DNA of 64,000 nt. Origin: JAOAPY01 sp041492185. GTDB taxonomy: Bacteria > Acidobacteriota > Blastocatellia > Pyrinomonadales > Pyrinomonadaceae. The stretch spans positions 1-64,000 of the forward strand of contig JBGPWL010000003.1 of the NCBI GenBank assembly GCA_041492185.1. The letters run 5' to 3'. Under the pieces are notes generated by a model. It ran no database searches and was not told the origin of the DNA. It worked only from the letters and a program-made list of their open reading frames with translations. Below are positions 43,222 to 51,873 of the stretch, piece after piece. Within the stretch, counting starts at the first letter, position 1. Each line of letters opens with the position of its first letter. Both the position numbers and the translations under genes were made by a program.

Positions 43222-44169
43222 ATGAGCACAACCGGCGGGATCAAAGTCTTTTCCGGCAACGCGCATCCGCAACTGGCGGAAGAGATTTGTCGCCATCTGG
43301 GATGCGACATGGGCCGTGCTTTCACGGACCGCTTCTCGGACGGCGAATTCAATTTTCAGATCGACGAGAACGTTCGTGGTGGCGACGTATTCATCGTCCA
43401 GCCCACGTGCCCGCCGACGGACGCGCACGTAATGGAATTGCTGGTGATGCTCGACGCGTTTCGCCGCTCGTCGGCCGAGCGTATCACCGCCGTGATTCCG
43501 TACTACGGTTACGCGCGTTCTGATAAGAAGGATCGGCCGCGTGTTCCGATCTCGGCAAGACTCGTGGCGAACTTGATCACCGTCGCCGGCGCCGATCGTT
43601 TGTTGACTATAGATTTGCACGCCGCGCAGATTCAGGGGTTCTTTGATATTCCGGTGGATCACCTTTACTCCGCGCCGGTCATGATCGGCTACTACCAGGA
43701 CAACCCGCTGGAAAACATGACGGTAGTTGCGCCTGATACCGGCGGCGCCGAAAGGGCGCGCGCTTACGCCAAACGTCTCGACGCGGACCTGGCACTTTGT
43801 GACAAGCGTCGCGAGAAGGCCAACGTCGCCGAAGTGATGAACGTCGTCGGCGATGTGCGCGGTCGCAATTGTTTGATTGTTGACGATATGTGCGACACCG
43901 GTGGCTCGTTGACGAAAGTGGCAAAGGCGCTGAAAGGCGCGGGAGCCGAAAGGATTCATGCTTGTTTCACGCATCCGGTTTTGTCCGGTGGGGCGGTGGA
44001 GCAGTTGGCAAAATCGGAAATAGAGCAGATAATAGTCACGAACACTATCCCGCTGCACGATCATTCGTGCGAGCTGGCCAGAATAAAAGTACTTAGTATC
44101 GCGCCATTGCTGGCGAAAGCGATCAAGTCGATCCACGAAGAGACCAGTGTCTCTTCGCTCTTCGTATAG
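43222..44169 (+). CDS. prs: Ribose-phosphate pyrophosphokinase
   Basis: Makes PRPP from ribose-5-phosphate and ATP; 315 residues. IKVFSGNAHPQLAEEI begins the protein. The flexible-loop region YYGYARSDKKDRPRVPISARL, the metal-binding DLHAAQIQGFFDIPVDHL and the PRPP loop LIVDDMCDTGGSL are intact. No Shine-Dalgarno sequence is obvious before ATG 43222. Confidence 0.97.
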   Translation: MSTTGGIKVFSGNAHPQLAEEICRHLGCDMGRAFTDRFSDGEFNFQIDENVRGGDVFIVQPTCPPTDAHVMELLVMLDAFRRSSAERITAVIPYYGYARSDKKDRPRVPISARLVANLITVAGADRLLTIDLHAAQIQGFFDIPVDHLYSAPVMIGYYQDNPLENMTVVAPDTGGAERARAYAKRLDADLALCDKRREKANVAEVMNVVGDVRGRNCLIVDDMCDTGGSLTKVAKALKGAGAERIHACFTHPVLSGGAVEQLAKSEIEQIIVTNTIPLHDHSCELARIKVLSIAPLLAKAIKSIHEETSVSSLFV

Positions 44170-44203
44170 CGAAGGGCAAACACTGATGGCTTAAGAAGTC
44201 CAT

Positions 44204-44287
<84 letters not shown>

Positions 44288-44310
44288 AACGTTTGTTGAG
44301 AGGCACGAAT

Positions 44311-45018
44311 ATGGCAGAACATAAAGAGATCACGATTCAGGCAAAACCCCGCGTGGGCCGCGGCAAAAACGATGCGCGCCGCACCCGGCGCGAGGGCCTG
44401 GTGCCGGTAACTGTCTATGGCGGCGAAGGCGAAACCGTTTCAGCCGTCGTGCCGCTGCGCGAGTTGGCGGCGCTCCTGCGATCGGATACGGGCCGCAACA
44501 CAATCTTCACGCTCGATATCGAAGGCGTCGGTGCGAGTGAAGTAATGTTTCATGACCGGCAGATCGATCCGATTCGCGGCCGGCTGGTCCACGCTGATTT
44601 CAGACGGCTGGTGCGCGGCCAGAAGATCGTCGTCACTGTTCCGCTGCGCCTGGTTGGCGAGCCAATCGGTGTGCGCGAGCAACAGGGCTTTCTCGAGCAG
44701 ATTGTTCGTGAGATCGAAGTTCGTTGCGAGCCGCGTGAGATTCCCGAGGCGATCGACGTTGACGTTTCGAACCTCGGCGTTCACGAGGTGCTGCATATTT
44801 CCGACATTCCCAGCGATGAACGTATCGAAATCCTTGAATCGCCGGACACGGTTATTGCCACAATCGGCATAGTGAAGGAAGAAGTCGTCGAGGCGCCGGT
44901 GGTTGAAGGCGAAGAGCCGGCCGAGCCTGAACTGATTACCAAGGGCAAGAAGGAAGACGAGGAAACGGCGGAAGAACCCGAGAAGGGCAAGAAGGAAGAC
45001 AAGGGCAAGAAGGAGTAG
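44311..45018 (+). CDS. rplY: 50S ribosomal protein L25 / general stress protein Ctc
   Basis: 5S rRNA-binding protein of the long CTC type. The N-terminal L25 domain (KPRVGRGKNDARRTRREGLVPVTVYG) is followed by the C-terminal beta domain (VREIEVRCEPREIPEAIDVDV) found in CTC. A charged Glu/Lys tail (KKEDEETAEEPEKGKKEDKG) ends the protein. ATG 44311 has GAGAGG upstream, giving 235 residues; an in-frame start at 44293 is less likely. Confidence 0.95.
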   Translation: MAEHKEITIQAKPRVGRGKNDARRTRREGLVPVTVYGGEGETVSAVVPLRELAALLRSDTGRNTIFTLDIEGVGASEVMFHDRQIDPIRGRLVHADFRRLVRGQKIVVTVPLRLVGEPIGVREQQGFLEQIVREIEVRCEPREIPEAIDVDVSNLGVHEVLHISDIPSDERIEILESPDTVIATIGIVKEEVVEAPVVEGEEPAEPELITKGKKEDEETAEEPEKGKKEDKGKKE

Positions 45019-45020
45019 AA

Positions 45021-45199
45021 GCATTGCCGATTTCCGATTGCCAATTGCCAATTTGGTAATCTGCCGATTTGTCGGGAGGTATTTCTCTTTTCGTGCTTTT
45101 TCGTGTGACTTCGTGGATCGTTTCCCTGGCCAACACATGAGCAAGCGATCCACGAAGTCACACGAAACAAAGCCAGAACCGAGCGGCAATCGGCAATGC
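45021..45199. repeat. Nested palindromic elements at the 5' end of pth
   Basis: The outer arms (GCATTGCCGATT at 45021-45032 and AATCGGCAATGC at 45188-45199) enclose a second element at 45100-45166 with perfect 21 bp arms and a 25-base loop. The inner element belongs to the same family as 58821-58883 and the half copy at 58288-58325. Its loop carries the pth start codon. Confidence 0.88.
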
Positions 45200-45757
45200 C
45201 TGATCGTAGGACTCGGAAATCCGGGCGCGGAGTATGAATGGTCGCGTCATAACCTCGGATTCATGTTGATTGACAACCTGGCTGCGGCGGCAGGTGCGAA
45301 AGTGAATCGGCGCGAGTGTCGATCGTTTGTCGGGCGTGCTGTAATTGAAGGTCGCGAAGTGAAACTGGTCAAGCCGCAGACCTTCATGAACCTGAGCGGT
45401 GAGGCAGTCGCCTGTCTCTTTGCTAAGCACAAACTGCAAGAGCCCGGCGAACGATTGATTGTAATCAGCGACGATCTGGCAATGCCGTTTGGCAAGATTC
45501 GAATTCGCGCGCGTGGTTCGGCCGGCGGACACAACGGCTTGAAATCGATCATCGCGGCGATCGGCACGAACGAATTCATCCGGCTGCGCATCGGGATTCA
45601 GCCCGAGCATCCGATCGAGGACGCAAAGCGATTCGTGTTGGATCCATTTCCGCGATCGGTCCGCGCTGAAGTTGAAAAGATTATCGAACGAAGCGGCGCG
45701 GCGCTGCGCGTCATCCTGAGAGATGGCGTTTTGAAAGCAATGACGGAATACAACTGA
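45137..45757 (+). CDS. pth: Peptidyl-tRNA hydrolase
   Basis: Recycles peptidyl-tRNA released from stalled ribosomes. The core begins LIVGLGNPGAEYEWSRHNLGF, with Asn and catalytic His in the expected places. KPQTFMNLSGEAV, DDLAMPFGKIRIRARGS and SAGGHNGLKSI are intact. The first in-frame ATG before the core (45137) lies in the loop of a palindromic element, so the first about 22 residues (MSKRSTKSHE...) are repeat-derived and not part of the fold. An upstream TTG would add more repeat sequence. No Shine-Dalgarno sequence is visible. Confidence 0.93.
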   Translation: MSKRSTKSHETKPEPSGNRQCLIVGLGNPGAEYEWSRHNLGFMLIDNLAAAAGAKVNRRECRSFVGRAVIEGREVKLVKPQTFMNLSGEAVACLFAKHKLQEPGERLIVISDDLAMPFGKIRIRARGSAGGHNGLKSIIAAIGTNEFIRLRIGIQPEHPIEDAKRFVLDPFPRSVRAEVEKIIERSGAALRVILRDGVLKAMTEYN

Positions 45758-45850
45758 TCTTTGGACTTTGGACTTGATGTTGAGAATGACACGCGGGCAT
45801 CGCGGATACTTCGATCAAAGACCAAAGACCAAAGATCAAAGTACAAAGAC
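45758..45850. repeat. Palindromic element, CTTTGGACTTTGGAC family
   Basis: Left arm with CTTTGGACTTTGGACTTGAT and right arm with ATCAAAGACCAAAGACCAAAG are complementary. It fills the pth-rpsF gap and stops just before the rpsF ribosome site. Confidence 0.8.
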
Positions 45851-45864
45851 TTGGAGGCTGAACT

Positions 45865-46296
45865 TTGCAAGCATTGAGACAATACGAACTGATGTTCATC
45901 GTCGATCCGGACGCGGCTGACGATGAGGTCGCGAAACTGACCGAGGGCCTGAAGCAGATCGTCACCGATCAAGGTGGCACAATAACCAAAGAAGAAAACC
46001 TGGGCCGGCGCCAACTCGCCTACGAGATTCTGCACAAGAAAGAAGGCATCTTTGTCGACCTGGAGATCGAGGGGTCGGGCCGGGAGCTAGCCGAGCTTGA
46101 ACGTCGCATGCGTGTCAACGATCGCATTCTGCGCTACCTGACGGTGCGTCTCGACGAGGATCGCCGGCGCGCTGACAAACTCAAAGACAAGCGCGCGCGC
46201 AAAGCTGCGAAGCGGCCGTTCGGCGTCGTCGCGGCCCCAGCGCGGGCAGCAGTCGTTCCGGAGTTTCCCATAGTCGAAGAGAACAACGAAGCGTAA
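45865..46296 (+). CDS. rpsF: 30S ribosomal protein bS6
   Basis: 143 residues from TTG 45865, which has a strong GGAGG ribosome site 7 bases upstream. LRQYELMFIVDPDA and the ENLGRRQLAYEI core are typical, with VNDRILRYLTVR before a basic, Ala-rich C-terminal extension. First gene of the classical rpsF-rpsR-rplI group. Confidence 0.96.
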   Translation: MQALRQYELMFIVDPDAADDEVAKLTEGLKQIVTDQGGTITKEENLGRRQLAYEILHKKEGIFVDLEIEGSGRELAELERRMRVNDRILRYLTVRLDEDRRRADKLKDKRARKAAKRPFGVVAAPARAAVVPEFPIVEENNEA

Positions 46297-46344
46297 ACGC
46301 TACCTGCTATTAACGATTTTACAGCGAGAGGATTCCAGAAAGTT

Positions 46345-46692
46345 ATGTCAAGCAATTACGAAGATCGCGGACGCAGCAACTACGACGATCGCGGGCGCGG
46401 CGGTTACGAAGATCGTGGACGTTATAACGGCGACGACGATCAGGATCGAGGCCGAGGCGGAATGCAGCGCGGCGGCCGCCGCATCCATCGGCGCCGCATT
46501 TGTCGCTTCTGCATCGAAAAAGTCGATCAGATCGATTTTAAGGATTTGCGGCTATTGCAGAACTACACTCCTGAGCGCGGCAAGATTCTGCCGCGACGGA
46601 TTTCCGGCAACTGCGCCATTCACCAGCGCATGCTGGCCGAAGCAATCAAGCGCGCGCGCAACATAGCGTTGCTGCCGTACACGACAAATTAA
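46345..46692 (+). CDS. rpsR: 30S ribosomal protein bS18 with Asp-Arg-Gly-rich N-terminal extension
   Basis: The conserved S18 core begins at about residue 47 (RRICRFC, then YCxDYK-like VDQIDFKDLRLLQNY, TGTCAxHQR-like GNCAIHQRMLAEAIKRAR and IALLPYT). It is preceded by about 45 residues of repeated YEDRGR, YDDRGRGG and DRGRGG units that are not part of S18. Total 115 residues against the usual 75-90. Confidence 0.95.
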   Translation: MSSNYEDRGRSNYDDRGRGGYEDRGRYNGDDDQDRGRGGMQRGGRRIHRRRICRFCIEKVDQIDFKDLRLLQNYTPERGKILPRRISGNCAIHQRMLAEAIKRARNIALLPYTTN

Positions 46693-46712
46693 GGAAAAGG
46701 AATTCGCGAGTC

Positions 46713-47267
46713 ATGGCACACACAAAGATACTTTTACGCGAAGACATTGACGACCTTGGCGCGCGCGGCGAAATCGTCCGGGTGCGCGCCGGCTATGCGC
46801 GCAATTATTTGTTGCCGCGCAAACTGGCCGTCGAAGCGACCACCAGCAACGTCAAACAGATCGAGCAGGAGCGCGCGGCGCTGCTCAAGCGCGAAGCGAA
46901 AGAGCGTGCGACCGCCGAGGGGCAATCCGAACAAATGGGATCGCTGGTGCTGGAGTTTAAGCGAAAAGCGGGCGAGCAGGGAGCCCTTTACGGTTCAGTG
47001 ACGTCGATGGACATCGCCGAGGCGCTGCACGAGCGCGGCTATGAAATTGATCGCCATCGCATCCATCTGCGCGAACCGATCAAACGCCTCGGCGAAGTCG
47101 CCGTGCCGTTGCGTCTGCATCGAGACGTCACCGTTGATCTGCGGGTGACCGTCGCGGCGGAAGGTGAGGTCATCGTCGGCCACCTGGCGCCTGAAGAGGA
47201 AGCCGCGATCCTGGCTAAACCTGAAGCGGACGAGACAAAAGAAGAGTCTCCCGACGCTGCTGAATGA
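46713..47267 (+). CDS. rplI: 50S ribosomal protein bL9
   Basis: 184 residues. The N-terminal L9 domain (KILLREDIDDLGARGEIVRVRAGYARNYLLPRKLA) and the C-terminal domain joined by a long helix are present, with an acidic tail (EADETKEESPDAAE). It lies 20 bp after rpsR. Confidence 0.97.
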   Translation: MAHTKILLREDIDDLGARGEIVRVRAGYARNYLLPRKLAVEATTSNVKQIEQERAALLKREAKERATAEGQSEQMGSLVLEFKRKAGEQGALYGSVTSMDIAEALHERGYEIDRHRIHLREPIKRLGEVAVPLRLHRDVTVDLRVTVAAEGEVIVGHLAPEEEAAILAKPEADETKEESPDAAE

Positions 47268-47458
47268 GCGCTTCTTCGGGAAACGAAGAGTCCTCAACAT
47301 AAAACAGTCGAGCGTTGGTTTAGTGTTCTCGGGCTGTAGTATAGTTCGACGCTGCAAGCGGCGATCAAGCCGCAACTTGCAGCGTCTTCTTTTTCGGTTC
47401 ATAAGCAAGACTGAGTCTTCTTTGCGGCACGCGAGTTATCTGACCCACGGTTTTCTTG

Positions 47459-48838
47459 ATGGCAGCTCCCGATCCAATTCGCGAACAGACTTTTGAGCGC
47501 TCTTTGCCAAACAGCTCGGAGGCTGAGCGCGCCATCCTGGGCGCGGTCTTTCTCGATAACGCGATGATCAGCCAGGCAATCGAGCTGCTGCAGGCGGAAG
47601 ATTTCTATGTTCCCTCGCATCGCCGCATCTTCGTCGCGATGACCGCACTGTTCGAACGCGGCGCCGAGATCAATCCGATCCTCATCGGCGAGGAACTCAA
47701 AAAAGAAAACGCGCTCGAAACAGTTGGCGGCGTCAGCGCGCTTACGAATCTGACCTATGGTCTGCCTCATGCGACCAACATCACCCACTACGCCAAAGTC
47801 GTTCGCGGCAAATCGCTGTTGCGCCGATTGATCAGAACCGCAAACAAGATCACCAACGAAGCGCTGGAGCAGGAAGACGAGCCGGAGATCATTCTCGATC
47901 ACGCCGAGCAGGCGATCTTCGAACTCGCCGACGAGCGCATTCGCCAGGGCTTCGTTCACGTCAAACCCGTCGCCGAAGCGCTGCTCGACAAAATTCAGGA
48001 GATGGAAGGCCGCAAGGTAGTGCTGACTGGTTTGACGACCGGATTCGCGGAACTCGACGAGAAAACTTCTGGTCTGCAACGTGCGGATCTGGTGATCGTC
48101 GCGGCGCGGCCATCGATGGGAAAGACGAGCTTTGCCTTGATGCTGGCGCAAAACGCGGCGATTCAAACCGGCGCCGTCGTCGGTATTTTCTCGCTCGAGA
48201 TGTCGAAGGAAGCGCTGGTGATGCGCATGCTCTGTTCGCAGGGGAACATCGACGCACAACGCTTTCGCAACGGTTTTCTTTCACGGGCCGAGTGGGCGCA
48301 GATTGCGAAGTCACTCGGAACTCTTGCCGACACCAGGATCTTTCTTGACGACACACCGGGCATCACAGTGCTCGAAATGCGCGCAAAGGCGCGGCGCCTC
48401 GCTGCGGAACAGAAGCAACTCGATCTGATCATCGTCGATTATTTGCAATTGATGGGCGGGTCGGCGAAGCGTTTCGAATCGAGGCAACAGGAGGTGTCGC
48501 TGATCTCGCGCGAGCTGAAGGGACTGGCGAAGGAATTGAATGTGCCGCTCGTGGCGCTATCGCAGCTTTCGCGCGCGCCGGAATCGCGTTCCGATCATCG
48601 CCCGCAGCTTGCCGACCTGCGCGAGTCGGGCGCGCTCGAACAGGACGCCGACCTCGTTGCTTTCATCTATCGCGAAGAGCAATATAAATCTCCGGAAGAA
48701 AGACAAAACATGCCGGAAGACAAGAAGAACGTTGCCGAACTCATCCTTGCCAAGCAACGCAACGGCCCGACGGGAACGATCGAATTGCGCTTTGTGCCTT
48801 CCAGCATGCGGTTCGATAATCTCTATCACGGTGAATGA
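47459..48838 (+). CDS. dnaB: Replicative DNA helicase DnaB
   Basis: Hexameric 5'-3' helicase of the replication fork, 459 residues from ATG 47459. The N-terminal DnaG-interaction domain (NSSEAERAILGAVFLDNAM) precedes the RecA-like core. Walker A (ARPSMGKTSFALML) lies near residue 220. The DnaB motif QQEVSLISRELKGLAKELNVP and the Arg finger region RPQLADLRESGALEQDADLV are intact. It follows rplI, the conserved order, after a gap of about 190 bp in which I see no feature. No intein is present. Confidence 0.97.
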   Translation: MAAPDPIREQTFERSLPNSSEAERAILGAVFLDNAMISQAIELLQAEDFYVPSHRRIFVAMTALFERGAEINPILIGEELKKENALETVGGVSALTNLTYGLPHATNITHYAKVVRGKSLLRRLIRTANKITNEALEQEDEPEIILDHAEQAIFELADERIRQGFVHVKPVAEALLDKIQEMEGRKVVLTGLTTGFAELDEKTSGLQRADLVIVAARPSMGKTSFALMLAQNAAIQTGAVVGIFSLEMSKEALVMRMLCSQGNIDAQRFRNGFLSRAEWAQIAKSLGTLADTRIFLDDTPGITVLEMRAKARRLAAEQKQLDLIIVDYLQLMGGSAKRFESRQQEVSLISRELKGLAKELNVPLVALSQLSRAPESRSDHRPQLADLRESGALEQDADLVAFIYREEQYKSPEERQNMPEDKKNVAELILAKQRNGPTGTIELRFVPSSMRFDNLYHGE

Positions 48839-49048
48839 GATCTTGTGTCAACTGCATAATCCCGAATAAAATACTTGACAGGCCAGGGCTTCTACGCCAG
48901 ATTCTCAGCATGGAACCCTAACCCTACAACAAGCAATCAGTTGCTTTTCCAAGCTTGCGAACTGCAACGCTTTCATGATAGCGACTCGCTGGGTAGACCG
49001 GAAAGTCCGTTGCCCTAAGCGTTACTCAACTGAAGGAGGTACGGAAAG

Positions 49049-49909
49049 ATGAAGCTCACGGGAAATCGAAATATCCTGTGCATCGTGCTTCTCTTGGTAG
49101 GAGCATCGTTTGTACTGTTCGGCGTCCTAACAATCGCAGAGTCAAAGATCGAGGTGGATGAGATTCCACCCATTCCTCAAGAGATTCTAACTGATGTGGT
49201 CGCTTATGACCTTGATTTGGTTAAAGTAACTTCTAACTGGCCAAAAAGCTTGACGGTTGAGAACATTTCCGACAAGGAAATCAGTGGCTACGAGATCATG
49301 ATATTTGCGGCGAATGATGATGGTGGGCCAGGAGAGATTATGGGATGGGGAAAGGATCCCAATTATGGGAAACAAACCCCGTTGTTCAAACCCAAGGAGA
49401 TTATGACTCTTCCAATCAACCCGCAAACAGTCAAAGAGTTTCAAGACAACGGCAAACCTTTTCTCTACCTCCTGGTATGGCGACTTTGGGTCAACAATGA
49501 CCCTAAGTTTTTGTACTCCGCGGGGGCACTTTTCCAACAAGACGAAAAAAAACCGGGGCTCTATCATGTAATTAGAGACGCAAAGGGCAGGAGCAAGTCT
49601 CGGCATAATCATGCGGTGGTCCCTCATATTACTCATTCTGTAAAACCGCCGTTCCCTCTAGGATGCTGCACTAGGGAGCCCTTATACAGCGATGAATATG
49701 ACTGCGCTAATGTGGACTCTTGCGACCCGTCAGGTAGAAAATGCAGGATCATGAATAATTCCTTCACAGTCTGTTCAGTCTGCTGCTCAGCCCAGCAAGT
49801 GGTAAGCTTTATGAATTGTCACTCTGTAGGTACTGTGTGTCCTCCGCACCTTTGCGACGAAAGGCAACGAGTCACACACCCCACCCCGTGCAATTGCTGC
49901 GGGTGTTAA
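49049..49909 (+). CDS. Membrane-anchored or secreted protein with Cys-rich C-terminus, unknown function
   Basis: 286 residues with a very strong AAGGAGGT ribosome site. One N-terminal hydrophobic segment (about 9-29, ILCIVLLLVGASFVLFGVL) serves as signal or anchor. The middle (about 50-180) resembles a beta-sandwich but matches no family I know. The last about 80 residues contain 15 cysteines (GCC, CSVCC, PC, CNCCGC), suggesting disulfides or metal binding. Codon use looks more AT-rich than the neighbours, so acquisition is possible. It stands alone. The upstream gap 48839-49048 holds only a TTGACA at 48875 without a convincing -10. Confidence 0.7.
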   Translation: MKLTGNRNILCIVLLLVGASFVLFGVLTIAESKIEVDEIPPIPQEILTDVVAYDLDLVKVTSNWPKSLTVENISDKEISGYEIMIFAANDDGGPGEIMGWGKDPNYGKQTPLFKPKEIMTLPINPQTVKEFQDNGKPFLYLLVWRLWVNNDPKFLYSAGALFQQDEKKPGLYHVIRDAKGRSKSRHNHAVVPHITHSVKPPFPLGCCTREPLYSDEYDCANVDSCDPSGRKCRIMNNSFTVCSVCCSAQQVVSFMNCHSVGTVCPPHLCDERQRVTHPTPCNCCGC

Positions 49910-50236
49910 AAATCATGCAGGGTGGCCGAATCAGTAATAACCAGCAAGGCGACTAGTAAAAGCATTTACCGCCCAGATCTTACAGACTGCCGTCTGCAAT
50001 CGGCTTCATTCAGTGGAATGGCACTATGCCGCTGGCTATTGTCACGCCATGAGCGTGTTGCGACGCGAGTCTTCTCCTACTTCGATTCGGAGACCTTGAG
50101 GCCCGCCACTCCGAATAGCCACTACAAACAACAATAGCTCCTTTTGTGGATCCGACTCGATAATTTCACAATATGCGCGAACCTACAGATCTTTCCTCTG
50201 TTTCCTCTGTCACCTCTGTGGTAAAAGACTTACTCG
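49910..50236. other. 327 bp gap without a supported gene
   Basis: The only recognisable feature is a half copy of the CCACAGAGG-type element at about 50195-50225 (CCTCTGTTTCCTCTGTCACC). A 71-codon open frame at 49922 has no ribosome site and no familiar sequence. Nothing else can be assigned. Confidence 0.6.
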
Positions 50237-51445
50237 ATGGCTTCGTCTAAGAATAGTAATCACATCGACACGACCGGCCACCGACCCACGTGGGCCGAGA
50301 TCGATCTCAGCGCGCTGGCGGCAAATTTTCAGATCGTGCGGCAACTGGTTGGTCGTGACGTAAAGGTGATGGCCGTCGTTAAGGCCAACGCTTACGGTCA
50401 TGGCGCGGTCGAGTGCGCGCGCAGGCTGGCGTCTGAAGGCGCGGATTGGTTCGGCGTCGCGTTGCCGGAGGAGGGAATCGAACTCAGAACTGCGGGCATC
50501 GCTCAACCGATTCTTTGTCTCAGCGGATTCTGGGAAGGCCAACAGAACGCTTGCTTGCGGCACAACCTGGTGCCGGTCGTCTATCGGACCGACATGATCG
50601 AAACTTTGGATCGCGCCGCGCAGTCTGCGAAAGTGATTGTCGATGTGCATATAAAAGTCGATACGGGAATGGGTCGCTTGGGAGTGCGTTTCGATCAACT
50701 GAGAGAATTTGTTGATGCGCTAAAGCGATTCAAACACATCCGCGTCGATGGTCTGATGACGCATCTGGCGGCGGCCGACGATCGATCGTGCGCAACGCTG
50801 ACTGCCGATCAAATTCAAAGATTTGAAAACGCGGTCGAACTATTCCGCGAGCGCGGTTACACGCCGACCTATCGCCATCTCGCTAACTCGGCCGCGACGT
50901 TTGACCAGCCATCGGCTTGGGGCAACATGGTGCGACCCGGCGGCGTGCTTTATGGTTTATGGCGCGACATTCTTGCCCCTGTCAGAACCGCGAGCGGTAG
51001 CGACCGGTTGAGTACGGGCAGCGGGTTGGCCTCGAGTCTCAAACCCGTGATGTCCTTACGCTCACGCATCGCTCTGCTGAAATGGGTGCCTGAAGGTGAG
51101 ACGATCGGTTACGGCTGCACCTACGAAACGTCGCGCAAGACTCTGGTCGCGACGCTCCCAATCGGTTACAACGATGGTTATCTGCGCGGCCTGTCGAATC
51201 GCGGCCGCGTGATTGTGCGGGGAACGTACGCTTCCGTTGTTGGGCGCGTCTCGATGGATCTTACGCTCGTCGACGTGACCAATGTTGCGGGCGTACAGTT
51301 AGGCGACGTGGTAACTCTGCTGGGCCACGATCACGAAGATCATGATCTGGCAGTCTCTGCCGAAGACATCGCGCGGACGGCAGGCACACTCTCTTACGAA
51401 GTCGCCTGCGGCATCAGCCATCGCGTGCCGAGGATTTACGCTTAG
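50237..51445 (+). CDS. alr: Alanine racemase
   Basis: PLP enzyme making D-alanine for the cell wall, 402 residues. The PLP lysine is Lys49 in VMAVVKANAYGHG. The second-half catalytic tyrosine is in GYGCTYETSR, followed by LPIGYNDGY and VGRVSMDLTLVDV. Between LYGLWRDILAP and LKPVMSLRSRI lies an extra Ser/Gly-rich stretch (RTASGSDRLSTGSG) of about 12-15 residues not expected in the family. Mutational damage is not otherwise visible. Confidence 0.95.
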   Translation: MASSKNSNHIDTTGHRPTWAEIDLSALAANFQIVRQLVGRDVKVMAVVKANAYGHGAVECARRLASEGADWFGVALPEEGIELRTAGIAQPILCLSGFWEGQQNACLRHNLVPVVYRTDMIETLDRAAQSAKVIVDVHIKVDTGMGRLGVRFDQLREFVDALKRFKHIRVDGLMTHLAAADDRSCATLTADQIQRFENAVELFRERGYTPTYRHLANSAATFDQPSAWGNMVRPGGVLYGLWRDILAPVRTASGSDRLSTGSGLASSLKPVMSLRSRIALLKWVPEGETIGYGCTYETSRKTLVATLPIGYNDGYLRGLSNRGRVIVRGTYASVVGRVSMDLTLVDVTNVAGVQLGDVVTLLGHDHEDHDLAVSAEDIARTAGTLSYEVACGISHRVPRIYA

Positions 51446-51873
51446 TGGTCGCGGAGAATGTCGGAACGTCGCCAAGGATGACTCCTTCGCGTTCCTTAGC
51501 GAAATTCCTTCGCGCCCTTTGCGTTGAAGATTGAGCGCTCGCCGTCACTAGCTGAGTTGACTGCACGCTCAAAAAAACAAAAAAGATTGACGCAAACCGA
51601 GATTTGGCATATCGTCCGGAGCGCTTGTGAACTTTACAGGGTGGTCCTCTAGAGCCTGCGATTACGCAATCCTTCAGTACCAGCCGCATCAGATCGTTTC
51701 GCTCTCTGATGTCTACGGAGCAATAGTTTTCACGCTAATCTATGGGAACAGTTTGAATTGAGAGCGGATAAGTTTTCCATACATCGACCAGGCATCTTTC
51801 AACCACCGCCACGCTGTCAGCAATGAGATCTTAACAGCAGCGCGCGGTATTAACTTCAGAAGGAGAATCCAAA
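51446..51873. other. 428 bp gap with a degenerate palindromic element and a possible promoter
   Basis: About 51476-51530 carries a degenerate GCAAAGG-type element (CCTTCGCGCCCTTTGCGTTG). The rest shows no ORF with support. A promoter candidate lies at 51587-51615. A long leader of about 260 bases would precede the next gene. Confidence 0.55.
51587..51615 (+). promoter_or_regulatory. Candidate sigma70-type promoter
   Basis: TTGACG at 51587-51592 and TATCGT at 51610-51615 with a 17-base spacer, after an A-rich tract that could act as an UP element. It would drive the gene at 51874. Sequence match only. Confidence 0.35.

Noticed and set aside
48875..48904. TTGACA as a promoter for the Cys-rich gene
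   Set aside because: No acceptable -10 box at 16-18 bases (CAGATT at best).
49922..50137. 71-codon ORF after the Cys-rich gene
   Set aside because: No ribosome site, no recognisable sequence and ordinary intergenic composition.
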